64,000 nt of DNA from Deinococcus sp. AB2017081 (GCF_034440735.1 NZ_CP140098.1:3453501-3517500), one strand, 5' to 3'. Positions 11,464 through 26,333 are shown, counted from the first letter of the stretch. Notes: generated by a model not told the origin, from the letters alone. Numbers and translations are program-made.

Positions 11464-12209
11464 CATTCACCTCCGGTGCGCCGGCGGGCGGTCGGCCGGC
11501 GGCGGTTGGGGCGGTCGCCACCCTCGGGGCGGCGGTCGTCCTGCTTGCGCTGCGGGCGGGCGAAGGTCTCGGTCTTGCCGCCGATGACCTCGCCGTTGAA
11601 CACCATGACCTTGACGCCCAGGATGCCGTAGGTGGTGCGGGCCAGCGCGGTGCCGTAGTCGATGTCGGCACGCAGGGTGTGCAGGGGCACGCGGCCCTCA
11701 CGCACGGTCTCGCGGCGGGCCTGCTCGGCCCCGCCCAGGCGACCGGACAGCACGACCTTCACGCCGCGTGCACCGGACTCCATGACGCGCTGCGCGGCCT
11801 GCTTCATCGCGCGGCGGAACGCGAAGCGACGCTCGATCTGCTCGGCGATCCGCAGCGCGACCAGCGGCGCACTGATGTTCGGGTTGGGGATCTCGGCGAC
11901 GTTCACGGCCACCGTGCCAGCGGACACCAGACGCTCGATGTCGCCGCGCAGCTTCTTGATGGAGTCGCCGCCCTTGCCGATCACGATGCCAGGCTTGGCC
12001 GCCGAGATGATCACGTTGACCTGCTGGCCAGCGCGCTCGATCTCGATGCGGGCGATGCCGGCGGCGGCCAGCTCCTTGTTGACGAGCTTGCGGATGCGCT
12101 CGTCTTCCTTCAGCAGGCCGGCGTACTGCTTCTTGCCGGCGTACCAGCGGCTGTTCCAGCCCCGGGTGATCCCCAGGCGGAAGCCGTTCGGGTTGATCTT
12201 GTTGCCCAT
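11463..12209 (-). CDS. rpsC: 30S ribosomal protein S3
   Basis: 248 aa starting [21 protein letters not shown] type-2 KH domain is at about 60-110 ([15 protein letters not shown]), followed by the C-terminal S3 domain with [20 protein letters not shown]. An Arg-rich tail from about 215 is longer and more basic than in E. coli. It lines the mRNA entry channel. It begins one base after the rplV stop. Confidence 0.98.
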
Positions 12210-12210
12210 C

Positions 12211-12623
<413 letters not shown>

Positions 12624-12627
<4 letters not shown>

Positions 12628-12911
12628 TTCTTCTTGCTCCCCTTCGCGGACTTCTCGGAGCCGTGGCCGCGGTAGCTGCGGGTGGGCGAGAATTCACCGA
12701 GCTTGTGGCCGATCATCTGCTCGTTCACGAACACCGGCACGTGCTGCTTGCCGTTGTGCACGGCGATGGTGTGGCCGATCATCTCGGGCACGACCGTCGA
12801 GCGGCGCGACCAGGTCTTGATGACTCGCTTGGTCTTGGCGTCGTTCTGCGCGTCCACCTTCTTCAGGAGGTGGTCGTCCACGAACGGCCCTTTTTTGAGG
12901 CTACGGGGCAT
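12624..12911 (-). CDS. rpsS: 30S ribosomal protein S19
   Basis: 95 aa starting [15 protein letters not shown], with [27 protein letters not shown] core and [15 protein letters not shown] near the C-terminus. It lies in the 30S head and contacts L5 and S13. The gene is preceded by a 12-bp gap containing a GGAGG-type site. Confidence 0.98.
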
Positions 12912-12923
12912 GAGCTACCCTCC

Positions 12924-13757
12924 TTACTTCCCGCCGCGGCGGGTGATGATGAAGCGGTCGGACACCTTGCGCTTCTTGCGGGTCTTGAGGCCCTTGCTGG
13001 GCTGACCCCACGGGCTGACGGGCACGCGGCCCGCGCCGGTACGGCCTTCACCACCGCCGTGGGGGTGATCCACGGGGTTCATCGCGCTGCCGCGCTGGTG
13101 CGGCTTGTTGCCCAACCAGCGGCTGCGGCCGGCCTTGCCCAGCACGATGTTCTTGTGCTCGGCGTTGCCCACGGTGCCGATGGTCGCATAGCACTCGCTG
13201 TGGATGCGGCGCAGTTCGCCGCTGGGCAGACGCAGGATCACGTAGTCGCTCTCCTTGCCCTGCACCTGGATGCTGGTGCCGGCGGAGCGGGCGAGCTGCG
13301 CGCCCTTCTGCGGCACGAGTTCCACGGCGTGCACGACCGCACCGACCGGCACGAAGCGCAGCGGCAGGGCGTTGCCCAGCTTGGGCTCGGCCTCGGGGCC
13401 AGCGTTGACCATGGCGCCCACGACCAGACCCTCAGGGGCCAGGATGTACCGCTTCTCGCCGTCCACGTAGTGGATCAGGGCGATGCGGGCGCTGCGGTTG
13501 GGATCGTACTCGATCGAGGCGACCTTGCCGGGGACGCCCGCCTTGTCACGGCGCTTGAAGTCGATGATGCGGTACAGGCGCTTGTGCCCGCCGCCGATGA
13601 AGCGGCTGGTGATGCGGCCACGGTTGTTGCGTCCGCCGGTCTTGGGGAGCGCAGTGGTCAGTGCCTTCTCGGGGCGCTTCTTGGTCAGTCCGCTGAAGTC
13701 GGCGGTCGTCATCTGACGGCGCGACGGGGTGTACGGACGGTATTTCTTGACGGCCAT
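12924..13757 (-). CDS. rplB: 50S ribosomal protein L2
   Basis: 277 aa starting [18 protein letters not shown]; upstream in-frame codons overlap rplW and are not coding. The conserved C-terminal [15 protein letters not shown] segment with the peptidyl-transferase-proximal His is intact. Gap of 13 bp to rplW. Confidence 0.98.
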   Translation of the reverse strand: MAVKKYRPYTPSRRQMTTADFSGLTKKRPEKALTTALPKTGGRNNRGRITSRFIGGGHKRLYRIIDFKRRDKAGVPGKVASIEYDPNRSARIALIHYVDGEKRYILAPEGLVVGAMVNAGPEAEPKLGNALPLRFVPVGAVVHAVELVPQKGAQLARSAGTSIQVQGKESDYVILRLPSGELRRIHSECYATIGTVGNAEHKNIVLGKAGRSRWLGNKPHQRGSAMNPVDHPHGGGEGRTGAGRVPVSPWGQPSKGLKTRKKRKVSDRFIITRRGGK

Positions 13758-13770
13758 GTGCAGTCTCTCC

Positions 13771-14054
<284 letters not shown>

Positions 14055-14058
<4 letters not shown>

Positions 14059-14662
14059 GCGTCGTCCCCTTCGCCGTCCGCGAGTTCCAGCGCGGCCGCG
14101 TCGATGACCAGGCGGTCGTGGCGCAGGATGTCGTACACGTTCACGCCGGCCACCGGCATCACACTGATCCAGCTGACGTTGCGCGCCGCGCGGCGGGCCA
14201 TCTCGTCATCGGTCGCGAGCAGCACCTTCTCGGTGCCGTCCATGCCGTTCTGGGCGGCCCACGCCAGGAAGCCCTTGGTCTTGCCGTCGAGGTCGAAGCC
14301 GTCCACGGCGACCAGTTTGCCCTCACCCTGACGGGCGGCGAGCGCCATGCCCAGACCCAGCTGGCGCACCTGGCGGGGCAGGGTGTATCCGTAGCTGCGG
14401 GGCTTGGGGCCGAAGGCCACGCCGCCGCCCACGAAGGTCGGCACCGAGCGGTCGCCGTGACGGGCGTTGCCCGTGCCCTTCTGGGAGTACATCTTCTTGC
14501 CACCGCGGCTGACCTGTGCGCGGGTCTTGGTGCTGGCCGTGCCACGGCGACGGCTGGCGAGCTGCCAGGTCACGACGTCGTGCAGGATGTTCTTGTTTAC
14601 TTCCGGCAGATCCACGTCGATTCTCCGACCGCCGTTCTTACCGATGACGTCAATCTGCGCCA

Positions 14663-14663
<1 letters not shown>
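14055..14663 (-). CDS. rplD: 50S ribosomal protein L4
   Basis: 202 aa starting [20 protein letters not shown]; the ATG overlaps the rplC stop by one base (TAATG). The tunnel-lining loop with [20 protein letters not shown] and [19 protein letters not shown] is present. In E. coli L4 represses its own operon; whether it does so here is not visible. Confidence 0.97.
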
Positions 14664-15603
<940 letters not shown>

Positions 15604-15609
15604 TGTCTA

Positions 15610-16827
<1,218 letters not shown>

Positions 16828-17046
16828 GTTCTCTACTCCCTCCAAGCGGTGGGCTCACATACCAAAACGGCCCTTTGATCGGGTCTCCCCCGCGCATGCC
16901 GCAGGGTTCCGGTGGCCGTGATGCTGCTCTGCCCACATTGGGTTGATTCTCGCCAGGGCGGTGTCCCACCATGCTGGCACGCTGCGCCGGAACTGTCTTG
17001 CCGGGGAACCCCCCGGACGGTGAAGCTCACGACGCACCGACTAATG

Positions 17047-17075
17047 AGGGTACAGGATTTGGCCTGCTCCCGCAA
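17047..17075 (-). promoter_or_regulatory. candidate promoter of the tuf-rpsJ operon
   Basis: On the minus strand, TTGCGG (17070-17075) and TACCCT (17047-17052) are 17 bp apart. Transcription would start near 17040, giving a leader of about 210 nt. Matches are modest, so a nearer promoter cannot be excluded. Confidence 0.35.
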
Positions 17076-17167
17076 GCCGTGAACCCCCTGCCTTCACGAC
17101 GACCACATGGTCAACGGGTGGACGGCGCAGCGCTCCCGCCTGCACATTCCCGACTGCTCAGGCTGGG

Positions 17168-17188
17168 ATGTCCGGTCATTCCGGACGT
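17168..17188 (-). terminator. hairpin after the SLC13 transporter gene
   Basis: GTCCGG and CCGGAC (extended by a G-U and an A-U pair) flank a 5-nt loop, about 35 bp past the stop codon. No U-tract. Confidence 0.45.
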
Positions 17189-17222
17189 GCCAGCTCTTGG
17201 AGCCGCCGATGGGCATGACAGT

Positions 17223-18968
17223 TCAGAACGGCCAGATGCGGGGGATCACCAGCATGGACACGACAAAGGTCACGAGGGTGAGCCCGGCCCCCACGCGCAC
17301 GAAATCCATGAAGGTGTACCGTCCCGGCCCGTAGACCAGCATGCAGGAGGGTTCCAGCGGGGTAATGAAGGAGTTGCTGGCGGCCACGGTGATCCCGATC
17401 ACGAAGGGGCGAGGGTCGTAGCCCAGGGCAGTGGCGGTGCCGATCGCCAGGGGGAGCATGACCAGCGCCGCCGCCTGGTTGCTCATGGGCTGGGTCAGGG
17501 CCACCGTCACCACGAACAGCGCCCCCAGCAGGCCGTATGGCCCCAGCGGCTCGAGGACGCCAGACAGCCCCTCGGTCAGCACCCGCGCCGCGCCGCTGCT
17601 CTCGAAGGCCCCGCCGAAGGCAAGCATGCACGCGACCAGCACGATCACCGGCCACTCCACCGAGCGGTACGCCTCCTCGGGCGGGATCAGCCGCAGGGCG
17701 AGGCTCAGGGCCACGGCGACCAGCACCGCGACGGCGAGCGGCACCACGCCCGCACCGCCCAGCACGACCGCACCGCCGAACAGCAGCAGGGCCAGCGGCG
17801 CGCGTCGCAGATCCCGCTGGTGTTCGGTCAGGTCGCCCAGCACCACCAGATGGTCGCCCAGCGCGTCCAGTCGCGCCGCCCCGCCCTGGACGAGCAGCAC
17901 GTCCCCGATCTGGATCCGCAGGCGGCCCAGGCGCTCGATGTGCTGCTGCCGGCGGTGCAGGGCCAGCACGGACGCGCCGTAGCGCTCCCGGAACCGCGCC
18001 TCCCGCAGGGTGCGGCCCAGCAGCGGCGAGCCGGGCATCACGACGGCCTCGACCAGCCGCACGTCGCCGTCGGCGGCACCGGGCTGAAGCTTCTGCTCGC
18101 TGCGGCTGACGACGCCCAGGGTGCTCTTACCCGCCAGGATGCGCTCCGTGGAACCCTCGACGGCCAGGGTGTCGCCCTCCTGCAGCCGAAAGGGCGCACC
18201 GGGGGCATAGATCGTCTCGCCGCCGCGCCGCACCGCGACCACCGTGAGGCCGTGGTCGCGGCCCAGGCCAGACTCCAGCAGGGTCAGCCCGGCCAGGGGG
18301 CTGCCCGGCGCGACAGTGAGGTCGGCCAGATACGCCCGCAGCGACTCCTCCAGCGCACCCTCTCCTGCCGGCAGCAGCCGGGGCGCGATGAAGAACAGGT
18401 ACAGCAGTCCCACCAGCGCCGTCGGCACGCCCACCCACGCCAGCTCGAAGAAGTCCAGTGGGCCCTGCCCGGCGGCGGGCAGGGCACCCGACACGACGAT
18501 GTTGGTACTCGTCCCGATGATCGTGATCGTGCCACCCAGGATGCTCGCGAAGGCCAGCGGCATCAGGGCGCGGCTGGCCGGAATGCCTGCCCGGCGGGCC
18601 AGCCCGGACACGACCGGCAGGAACACGGCCGTGGTGGCGGTGTTGCTGGTGAACGCGCTCACGCCGGCGACCGTGCCCAGCATGGCCCGCAGCATGGTGG
18701 TGGCGTTCCGGGCCCGCCGGGCCAGGGTGGTGCCCACCCACTCGATCACGCCAGCCCGCAGCAGCACCCGCGTCAGGATGAACAGCCCGGCCAGGGTGAT
18801 CACGGTGTCGCTCCCAAAACCCGCGAAGGCCTGCCGGGGCGTGATCAGGCCACTCACCAGCAGCGCCGAGAGCAGCCCCAGCGCCGTGACATCGACCGGC
18901 AGCCACTCGGTCGCGAACAGCACCAACGCGGCCACGAACAGGATCAGGATCAGGGTGACGGGATCCAT
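17223..18968 (-). CDS. SLC13-type permease with two TrkA-C domains
   Basis: 581 aa. About five hydrophobic helices (residues 1-190), then two RCK_C/TrkA-C ligand-binding domains at about 205-280 and 290-370 (PGSPLAGLTLLES..., PGSPLLGRTLREA...), then a second group of helices to the end. This split arrangement is characteristic of the SLC13/DASS-like permeases that carry dicarboxylates, sulfate or other anions; the substrate cannot be told from sequence. The IIGTSTNIVVSGALP stretch (about 150) matches the conserved Ser-Asn-Thr clamp of the family. The gene starts 18 bp after lysK, so the two are probably one transcript. Confidence 0.88.
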   Translation of the reverse strand: MDPVTLILILFVAALVLFATEWLPVDVTALGLLSALLVSGLITPRQAFAGFGSDTVITLAGLFILTRVLLRAGVIEWVGTTLARRARNATTMLRAMLGTVAGVSAFTSNTATTAVFLPVVSGLARRAGIPASRALMPLAFASILGGTITIIGTSTNIVVSGALPAAGQGPLDFFELAWVGVPTALVGLLYLFFIAPRLLPAGEGALEESLRAYLADLTVAPGSPLAGLTLLESGLGRDHGLTVVAVRRGGETIYAPGAPFRLQEGDTLAVEGSTERILAGKSTLGVVSRSEQKLQPGAADGDVRLVEAVVMPGSPLLGRTLREARFRERYGASVLALHRRQQHIERLGRLRIQIGDVLLVQGGAARLDALGDHLVVLGDLTEHQRDLRRAPLALLLFGGAVVLGGAGVVPLAVAVLVAVALSLALRLIPPEEAYRSVEWPVIVLVACMLAFGGAFESSGAARVLTEGLSGVLEPLGPYGLLGALFVVTVALTQPMSNQAAALVMLPLAIGTATALGYDPRPFVIGITVAASNSFITPLEPSCMLVYGPGRYTFMDFVRVGAGLTLVTFVVSMLVIPRIWPF

Positions 18969-18986
18969 GACGGTCTAGGGTTCAGC

Positions 18987-20085
18987 TCAGGACGCGCTGG
19001 CCAAACGGGTCAGGGCGGCCGTGAGCACCGCGACAGCCCGGTCGTACTCGGCCAGGTCGATGCGCTCGTCGGGCGTGTGATCCAGGGCGCTGTCGCCCGG
19101 CCCGTAGGCCACGGTCGGCACCGGCCACAGCTCCGCGACGACATTCATATCGCTGGTGCCGGTCTTGACCTTGAACACCGGCGTGCCGCCCTGCGCACGG
19201 ATCGCCACGCGCAGGGCACGGGTCAGGACGTTGTCCTTGGGGTGGCGCACCGCCGACTCGTGGCCGGTGAAGGTCACCTGCACCTCCGGCAGATCGTGCA
19301 GCAGCTCCAGCACGGTGTCCTCGGCCTCCTGCGGGGGAATGCGGGGCGGCAGGCGCAGGCCGAAGGTGCCGGTGGCCCGCTGCGTCACGCCGTCGTTCAC
19401 GCTGTTCAGATCCTGCACCGTGGCCTGCACGGCGTCGAAGATGCCGCCGCCCTCGGCGGTGCGCGCCGCCCACGCCCGCACGCGGAACCACGCCTCGGTC
19501 AGGTCGTCGGCCGCGCTCTGGCCCTCGCCGGCCGTGTGGAAGTTGCCCCGGGTCACGGTCACGCGCGCCACCAGCCGACCCTTGTAGCCCAGGGTGAGGC
19601 CCTCCCAGCCGCTGGGCTCACCGATCAGCACGATGTCCGGGTTCAGGGAGTGCATGACGTGCCGCGCTCCCCGGCTGCTGGGGGCCTCCTCCTCGGTCGC
19701 GCCGATCACCACGAAGCGGGCCGCCGCCAGCGCGGATTCGGGCAGGGCCGCCACCGCCGCCATGAACGTGCACAGCGATCCCTTGGCGTCCACGCTGCCG
19801 CGACCGTGCAGCACGCCGTCCTCGATGCGCACCGGGATCTCGCCCGGCACGGTGTCCATGTGGCCCAGCAGCGCCACGGTCAGCGGTCCGCTGCCCCGCT
19901 CCCCGACGGCGTTCCCAGCACTGTCGACATGGGCACGGAACCCGCGCTGCGCCATCCAGCCGCTGAGAAAGGCGGCGACCTCCTGTTCCTGTCCGGAGAG
20001 CGAGGGAATGGCGACCGCCTGGCGGAGCAACTCGCGGGCCTCGCTGATTGAGGTGGTGTCAGAAAGCACGGTCTCCACAGGCACA

Positions 20086-20108
<23 letters not shown>
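18987..20108 (-). CDS. lysK: [LysW]-lysine/ornithine hydrolase (LysK)
   Basis: An M20-family metallohydrolase of 373 aa. Metal ligands in order: His83 (GHMD), Asp107 (GSVDAKG), Glu139-141 (ATEEEAP), Glu164 (GEPSG) and a C-terminal His in [19 protein letters not shown] and [10 protein letters not shown] are typical of LysK, which releases lysine (or ornithine) from the LysW carrier protein in the alpha-aminoadipate pathway of Thermus and Deinococcus. The first codon is GTG at 20108, overlapping the previous gene by 23 bp; the ATG at 20093 is an equally good start. Neither has a clear ribosome site, so coupling to the upstream gene is likely. Confidence 0.85.
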
Positions 20109-21144
<1,036 letters not shown>

Positions 21145-21302
21145 GTCACTCCCTTCCCACGGTCTGTGCCGTCCGTCCGTTCCGGACTGGGTTCAGCATA
21201 CCGACTTGCCATGAGGAGCCGCCGCCCGGTGGCGCGGTGCGGTAAAGAGGCCTGCATGCCCCCCTCACCCGCGCTGCAGGGCCCGCCCGCCACACTGCTC
21301 GC

Positions 21303-21569
21303 ATGACTGACAACTCGAACCGCTACGGCAGCGAACCCCTGGGCAAGAGCGTCGAGGAGATCGAACAGGAGTCCGGCAACCGTGTGAATTCGCCCCTGGA
21401 GGGCGAGGCCGTGCGCGACCGGGAAGACCAGACGCTGGTCGTCCCCGCCGTCGTGAACGGCAACACGTCCGGCGTACCCGGCGTGCTGAACCCCGGCGGG
21501 CTGGTTGAACGCGGCTCCGGGGCCGACGACGGCACCACCCGCGAGCGGCGCGACGCCAGCGAGGAATGA
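21303..21569 (+). CDS. small acidic hypothetical protein
   Basis: 88 aa, very hydrophilic and acidic, without hydrophobic segments; contains [21 protein letters not shown] and a Gly/Asn-rich middle. It is likely soluble and largely disordered, in the style of small Deinococcus stress-related proteins, but no family is recognised. It is read divergently from the 20086-21144 gene with a shared 158-bp promoter region and converges with yifB 9 bp downstream. Confidence 0.6.
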   Translation: MTDNSNRYGSEPLGKSVEEIEQESGNRVNSPLEGEAVRDREDQTLVVPAVVNGNTSGVPGVLNPGGLVERGSGADDGTTRERRDASEE

Positions 21570-21578
21570 CGGCACGCC

Positions 21579-23078
21579 TCAGCTCAGCTCCCGCGGCCGG
21601 TAGCCCACGGCCTCGGCCAGGTGAGCTTCGGTGATGGTGTCGGCGCCGGACAGGTCAGCCACCGTCCGCGCCACCCGGATCACCCGGTCAAATCCCCGGC
21701 CCGTCAGTCCAAGCTGACGGGCCGCCGCTCTGATGAAGGCTTCCGGCCCAGCCGTCAGGGGGGCGTGCTGCCGCAGCGCCTGCCCTGCCAGATCGGAATT
21801 GCGCATGCCCTGACGTTCCAGCATGCGCGTGCGGGCCTGCGTGATGCGTGCCCGCACGGGGCCAGACGCCTCGGGTTCGGGGGCGCGGGTCAGTTCCTCG
21901 ACCGTGAGCCGGGGCACCCTGACCACCACATCGACCCGGTCAAGCAGCGGGCCACTGAGTCTGGAGGCGTAGCGCAGCCGCTCGGACGGCGTACACGCAC
22001 AGGCTTTTTCCGGGTCGCCATGATGCCCACAGGGACAGGGGTTCATGGCCGCGATCAGCTGGAACCGCGCCGGGTATTGCACGGTGGCCCGTGCCCGGCT
22101 GATCGTCACCGCGCCGTCCTCCAATGGTTGGCGAAGGGTCTCCAGCGCCTTGCGGCTGAATTCCGGGAACTCGTCCATGAACAGCACGCCCCGGTGCGCC
22201 AGACTGACCTCGCCGGGGCGGGGCACGCTGCCGCCCCCGATCAGCCCCGCGTCCGAGACGGTGTGGTGGGGGGCGCGGTACGGTGCGTCCAGGTTCAGGC
22301 CACCCCGCGCCGCGAGCACGCCGGCCGCCGAGTGGATGCGCGTGACTTCCAGCGCCTCCGACCGGGACAGGGGGGGCAGCAGCCCAGGGGCACGGCGGGC
22401 CAGCATGGTCTTGCCGCTGCCCGGAGACCCCACCAGCAGCAGGTTGTGGCCGCCGGCCAGCGACACCTCCAGCGCCCGGCGGGCCGCTGCCTGCCCCTTG
22501 AGATCGGCCAGATCCAGAAACGCGCCGGGATCGTGCTCGGGCACCGGGGCCTCGGTGGCCTCCAGCGGAGCCTGCCCCGACAGGTGCCGCACCGCGTCCA
22601 GGAGCGTGGCGGCTCCATAGACCGTGACGCCGTCGATCAACGCGGCCTCGGGGGCATTGCCCGATGGCAGCAGCGCAGGCAGTGCCAGCGTGGAGGCCAG
22701 CAGCGCGAGGTTCACCGCCCCGGCGATGGGCCGCAGGCTGCCGTCCAGCGCGAGCTCCCCGGCCACGAGCACGCCGTCCAGCGCCCGCGCGGGCAGGAGC
22801 CCCTGCGCCGCGAGCACGCCCAGCGCGATCGGCAGGTCATACAGCGGCCCTTCCTTGCGCAGATCTGCCGGAGCGAGGTTCACGGTGATCCGAGCCGCCG
22901 GAAACGGCAGCTGCGCATTGCGGATGGCTGCCCGGACACGCTCCCGCGCCTCGCTGACCGCCTGATCCGGAAGGCCGACCACGGTGAAGGCGGGCAACCC
23001 CTGAGAGACGTCCACCTCGACCTCGACCGGGACGGCATCGACGCCGATCAGGGCCACGCTGCGGGCACGCGCCAGCAT
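21579..23078 (-). CDS. YifB/ComM-type Mg-chelatase-like AAA+ ATPase
   Basis: 499 aa from the ATG at 23078 ([15 protein letters not shown]); in-frame GTG (23087) and TTG (23093) are alternatives and none has a clear Shine-Dalgarno. The N-terminal Lon-protease-like domain (about 1-170, [19 protein letters not shown]) is followed by the AAA+ core: Walker [11 protein letters not shown], Walker [11 protein letters not shown], and the Cys-rich [17 protein letters not shown] insert. The C-terminal chelatase-type domain ends in [16 protein letters not shown]. ComM relatives promote branch migration in natural transformation, which fits a transformable genus. Confidence 0.9.
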   Translation of the reverse strand: MLARARSVALIGVDAVPVEVEVDVSQGLPAFTVVGLPDQAVSEARERVRAAIRNAQLPFPAARITVNLAPADLRKEGPLYDLPIALGVLAAQGLLPARALDGVLVAGELALDGSLRPIAGAVNLALLASTLALPALLPSGNAPEAALIDGVTVYGAATLLDAVRHLSGQAPLEATEAPVPEHDPGAFLDLADLKGQAAARRALEVSLAGGHNLLLVGSPGSGKTMLARRAPGLLPPLSRSEALEVTRIHSAAGVLAARGGLNLDAPYRAPHHTVSDAGLIGGGSVPRPGEVSLAHRGVLFMDEFPEFSRKALETLRQPLEDGAVTISRARATVQYPARFQLIAAMNPCPCGHHGDPEKACACTPSERLRYASRLSGPLLDRVDVVVRVPRLTVEELTRAPEPEASGPVRARITQARTRMLERQGMRNSDLAGQALRQHAPLTAGPEAFIRAAARQLGLTGRGFDRVIRVARTVADLSGADTITEAHLAEAVGYRPRELS

Positions 23079-23508
<430 letters not shown>

Positions 23509-23535
23509 ACCTTCGCGTGTACGCCACACCCGCAT

Positions 23536-23610
23536 AGACTCGTAGCTCAGGGGTAGAGCACTACATTGACACTGTAGGGGTCAGGAGTTCAAATCTCCTC
23601 GAGTCTACCA
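23536..23610 (+). tRNA. trnV: tRNA-Val (anticodon GAC)
   Basis: Acceptor AGACTCG pairs with CGAGTCT; anticodon stem CTACA/TGTAG closes the loop TTGACAC with anticodon GAC; T loop TTCAAAT; encoded CCA at 23608-23610. A rho-independent terminator follows within 10 bp. Confidence 0.97.
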
Positions 23611-23617
23611 ACCAGAA

Positions 23618-23639
23618 CCTCCGCTCCGGCGGGGGTTTT
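23618..23639 (+). terminator. terminator of the tRNA pair
   Basis: CCTCCGC and GCGGGGG form a 7-bp stem (one G-U) with a 4-nt loop, followed directly by TTTT. Confidence 0.85.
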
Positions 23640-23705
23640 CTTATAGGCCTCTCAGCGGCGCGACGGGGCCGGAGGGATACCCCTCCGGCCCCGCTCAGAC
23701 AGGGA

Positions 23706-26333
23706 TCAGTGTGCCTGGAGCCACTTGAGCAGATCGGGCAGGGCCAGCGGCGGGCAGATCGCGTAGCCCTGCGCGGCGTCGCAGCCCATCGAGGCCAGCA
23801 TGTCGAGTTGCTCGCTGGTCTCGACCCCGACCGCCACGACCTGGAGTCCCAGCCGGTGCGCGAGGTCAATGGTGCCCTGCACCAGGGCCACCGAGCGCTG
23901 GTCGTCGGGCAGGCGGGCGGTCAGGGTCGGGTGGAGTTTCACGGCACTGAGCGGGAAGCGTGTCAGCGCCGAGAGACTGCTGGCCCCGTCGCCGAAGTCG
24001 TCCACGCTCAGGTGTGCCCCCAGGGTACGGAGCTGCTCCAGCAGGCCCAGCGTCTCCTGGCTGTGATCGATCAGGCTGCCCGCCGCGACCTCGATGTCCG
24101 GCGCCCCGTGCTCACTCAGGAGGGTCTGCACGCGGCCCAGGCCAGCGCTGCGGCGCAGTTCTTCCAGGCCCAGATTCACGCTGACCTGCCACGCCCCGAA
24201 GCGCTCCGGCAGGGCGGTGCGGATGGTCTGGCGACCGTTCAGGGCATGCTCGACCACCCACGCGCTGACCTCGGTGATCAGGTCACTGTGCCCGGCCAGC
24301 GGCAGGAACTGGCTGGGCGGCAGCACCCCCAGCGCCGGATGGTTCCACCGCAGCAGCGATTCGGCACCCAGGGCCCGCCCGGTCGTCAGGTCGGTGACGG
24401 GCTGGTACAGCAGCGTGAACTGCCCCCCCGCCACCGCGCCGCGCAGGGCATCCTCGAGTTCGAAGGCGCGGGCCACCTGGGCACGCATGCCCGGATCATA
24501 GGTACGCACCTGGGCGCGGCCCTGGCGCTTGGCATGCTGCATGGCGATCTCGGCGTCGCCCAGGGCGGCATCCGGGGTGGTCACCGCGCGCGGCGTGACC
24601 AGGCCCAGCGCGTAGGTCAGCGGGACGTCCCGCTGTCCGGCCCGCACGCTGGATCCCAGGGCCTCCTGGACGGCCTGGGTCACCTCCAGTGCCCCCAGCG
24701 TCGGCAGCACCACCGCGAAGGTGTCGTCGGTCAGACGGGCCGCGCTGCCCCCCTTCGAGGTGGCCATGTCGTGCAGGCGGGCCGCAATCTGGATCAGGAG
24801 GTGATCGCAGGCGGTCTTGCCCAGGGCGGCGTTCAGGCTGCCGAAACCGTCGATGTCCACGCACGCCACGGTGCCCAGCCCACCGCGCACGGCCGCCGGC
24901 GCCGTGATCGCCTCGCGCAGGCCCATGCGGTTGAGCAGGCCCGTCAGGGCGTCGTGGCGGGCATTGTGCCGCACACGCGCCTGGGCACGGCGCAGCGCCG
25001 TCAGGTCGCGCAGGGTCAGCAGGACGCTGCCGGCGTCGGTGTCCAGGGCGGCAGCCCGCACCTCCATATGCCGCAGGCCACCGTCTGGCAGGGCCAGCAG
25101 CAGTTCACGGCGCAGGGGCAGGGTCAGGGTGCGCCACTCGGGCAGCAGCAGGGGATCGCCGTCGGTCGTGAAGGTCCGCACGCCCAGTTCGCCCAGCACC
25201 CGCGTGAGGCCCAGGCCGACCAGGCGCGACGCCTCGACGCCGAGCAGCTGAGCCGCCCGCTCGCTGACCAGCTGGGCGCGTCCCGACGCGTCCACGAGGA
25301 CAGTGGCGTCGTCGGACTGCGCGAGCACCTGGGTGATCATGCCGGAGGGCAGCTGACCGTCGCGTCGGCCCGTCAGGCCCTCGACCACCAGCAGGCCCGG
25401 CTCGGACGTGCGCCGCACCGACAGTGGCAGCCGCTCCCCGTTCGCCAGGGCCACCTCGGCCCGCGCCGAGCCGCCCGTCGCAGCGAGTTTCACGAGGTTG
25501 CGCACCGCCTCCGAGGGCACATCCGCGAAGCACGGCCACGCCCACAGCGGCGCTCCGGGCGCCGCCGACGCCGACGGCGGACACAGCTCCAGCAGGCCCT
25601 GACTGGCGTTCAACACGATGCCGGCGTCGGAGAGCAGGGCACACGGCAGGTCCGTGTCGAGCAGCGCCGTGACCCGCGAGGCCCGGTCGTACTCGCCCGT
25701 GACGTCCTGAAGGGTCAGCATGACCCCGGCCGATGCCCCGCCGAAATACGACCGGGCCTCGCCACGCACCCACAGCGCCGTCCCGGAGACCTCGAAGCGC
25801 TCGTCGGCCAGCCGGACCGACCGGCCTGCGGCGGCCTGAACCAGGCTGGTCAGCAACGCCGGCCGATCCGGGAACACCTGCGACAGCGACCGGCCGACGA
25901 GATGTACGTCGGTCAGGCCGAACAGTTCAAGGAACGGCCGGCTGACCCGCCGGAACTGGAGATCCGCGCTGAGCCACGCCGTCGCCATCGGCAGCTGCGT
26001 GACGAGCACCTCTGCCTCCCGGTTCGCGCCGTCCACGCGCGCCGCCGCGAGCAGCATGGTCAGCACCTGGACGGCCGTGGCCGGCACGTGACCATCCTCA
26101 CTCCACAGCAGCCCCAACAGCGCTCCGTCCCGGGTCAGCCACGTCATCTCGCCCCGCTCGAACCAGTCGTCGGGCGGCACCAGGTCCGCTCCGATCACGT
26201 TCGCAGCGGCGTCCGCCCGGACGCGCAGCACCTCCTCGCCCACGGAGGCGAGCAGGGTCGCCTCGGGCGCGTGCATACGCAGCAGGTCACTCAGGGCGGA
26301 TTGCAGGGCGGTGGTGGATGTGGGGACTGGCAT
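23706..26333 (-). CDS. PAS-GGDEF-EAL protein with degenerate catalytic motifs
   Basis: 875 aa from the ATG at 26333, with GAGGTG about 12 nt upstream. PAS-like domains are at about 105-220 and 330-440, then a GGDEF-type domain (about 450-620) and an EAL-type domain (about 630-870). The diguanylate cyclase signature reads LTDDTF instead of GGDEF, so synthesis is unlikely. In the EAL domain the signature is AESLLRW (ESL for EAL), DDFGDGASSL is kept, but the Lys motif reads KLH and the AEGVE Glu is replaced (VAVGVET). Phosphodiesterase activity is doubtful, and the protein may instead bind c-di-GMP or act by protein contacts. No transmembrane segment is seen. Confidence 0.88.
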   Translation of the reverse strand: MPVPTSTTALQSALSDLLRMHAPEATLLASVGEEVLRVRADAAANVIGADLVPPDDWFERGEMTWLTRDGALLGLLWSEDGHVPATAVQVLTMLLAAARVDGANREAEVLVTQLPMATAWLSADLQFRRVSRPFLELFGLTDVHLVGRSLSQVFPDRPALLTSLVQAAAGRSVRLADERFEVSGTALWVRGEARSYFGGASAGVMLTLQDVTGEYDRASRVTALLDTDLPCALLSDAGIVLNASQGLLELCPPSASAAPGAPLWAWPCFADVPSEAVRNLVKLAATGGSARAEVALANGERLPLSVRRTSEPGLLVVEGLTGRRDGQLPSGMITQVLAQSDDATVLVDASGRAQLVSERAAQLLGVEASRLVGLGLTRVLGELGVRTFTTDGDPLLLPEWRTLTLPLRRELLLALPDGGLRHMEVRAAALDTDAGSVLLTLRDLTALRRAQARVRHNARHDALTGLLNRMGLREAITAPAAVRGGLGTVACVDIDGFGSLNAALGKTACDHLLIQIAARLHDMATSKGGSAARLTDDTFAVVLPTLGALEVTQAVQEALGSSVRAGQRDVPLTYALGLVTPRAVTTPDAALGDAEIAMQHAKRQGRAQVRTYDPGMRAQVARAFELEDALRGAVAGGQFTLLYQPVTDLTTGRALGAESLLRWNHPALGVLPPSQFLPLAGHSDLITEVSAWVVEHALNGRQTIRTALPERFGAWQVSVNLGLEELRRSAGLGRVQTLLSEHGAPDIEVAAGSLIDHSQETLGLLEQLRTLGAHLSVDDFGDGASSLSALTRFPLSAVKLHPTLTARLPDDQRSVALVQGTIDLAHRLGLQVVAVGVETSEQLDMLASMGCDAAQGYAICPPLALPDLLKWLQAH

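Larger units (their letters stand above)
16828..17222. other. 395-bp intergenic region: SLC13 terminator, tuf promoter and leader
   Basis: No gene is seen. The region contains a hairpin at 17168-17188 after the SLC13 gene, a candidate minus-strand promoter at 17047-17075, and a short hairpin CCGGGG/CCCCGG (17001-17016) in the presumed tuf leader. Confidence 0.6.

Noticed and set aside
16971..20051. 1026-codon open frame on the plus strand
   Set aside because: It runs antisense through the SLC13 transporter and lysK, is rich in Arg, Gln, His and Gly, and has no domain; such frames are usual opposite GC-rich genes.
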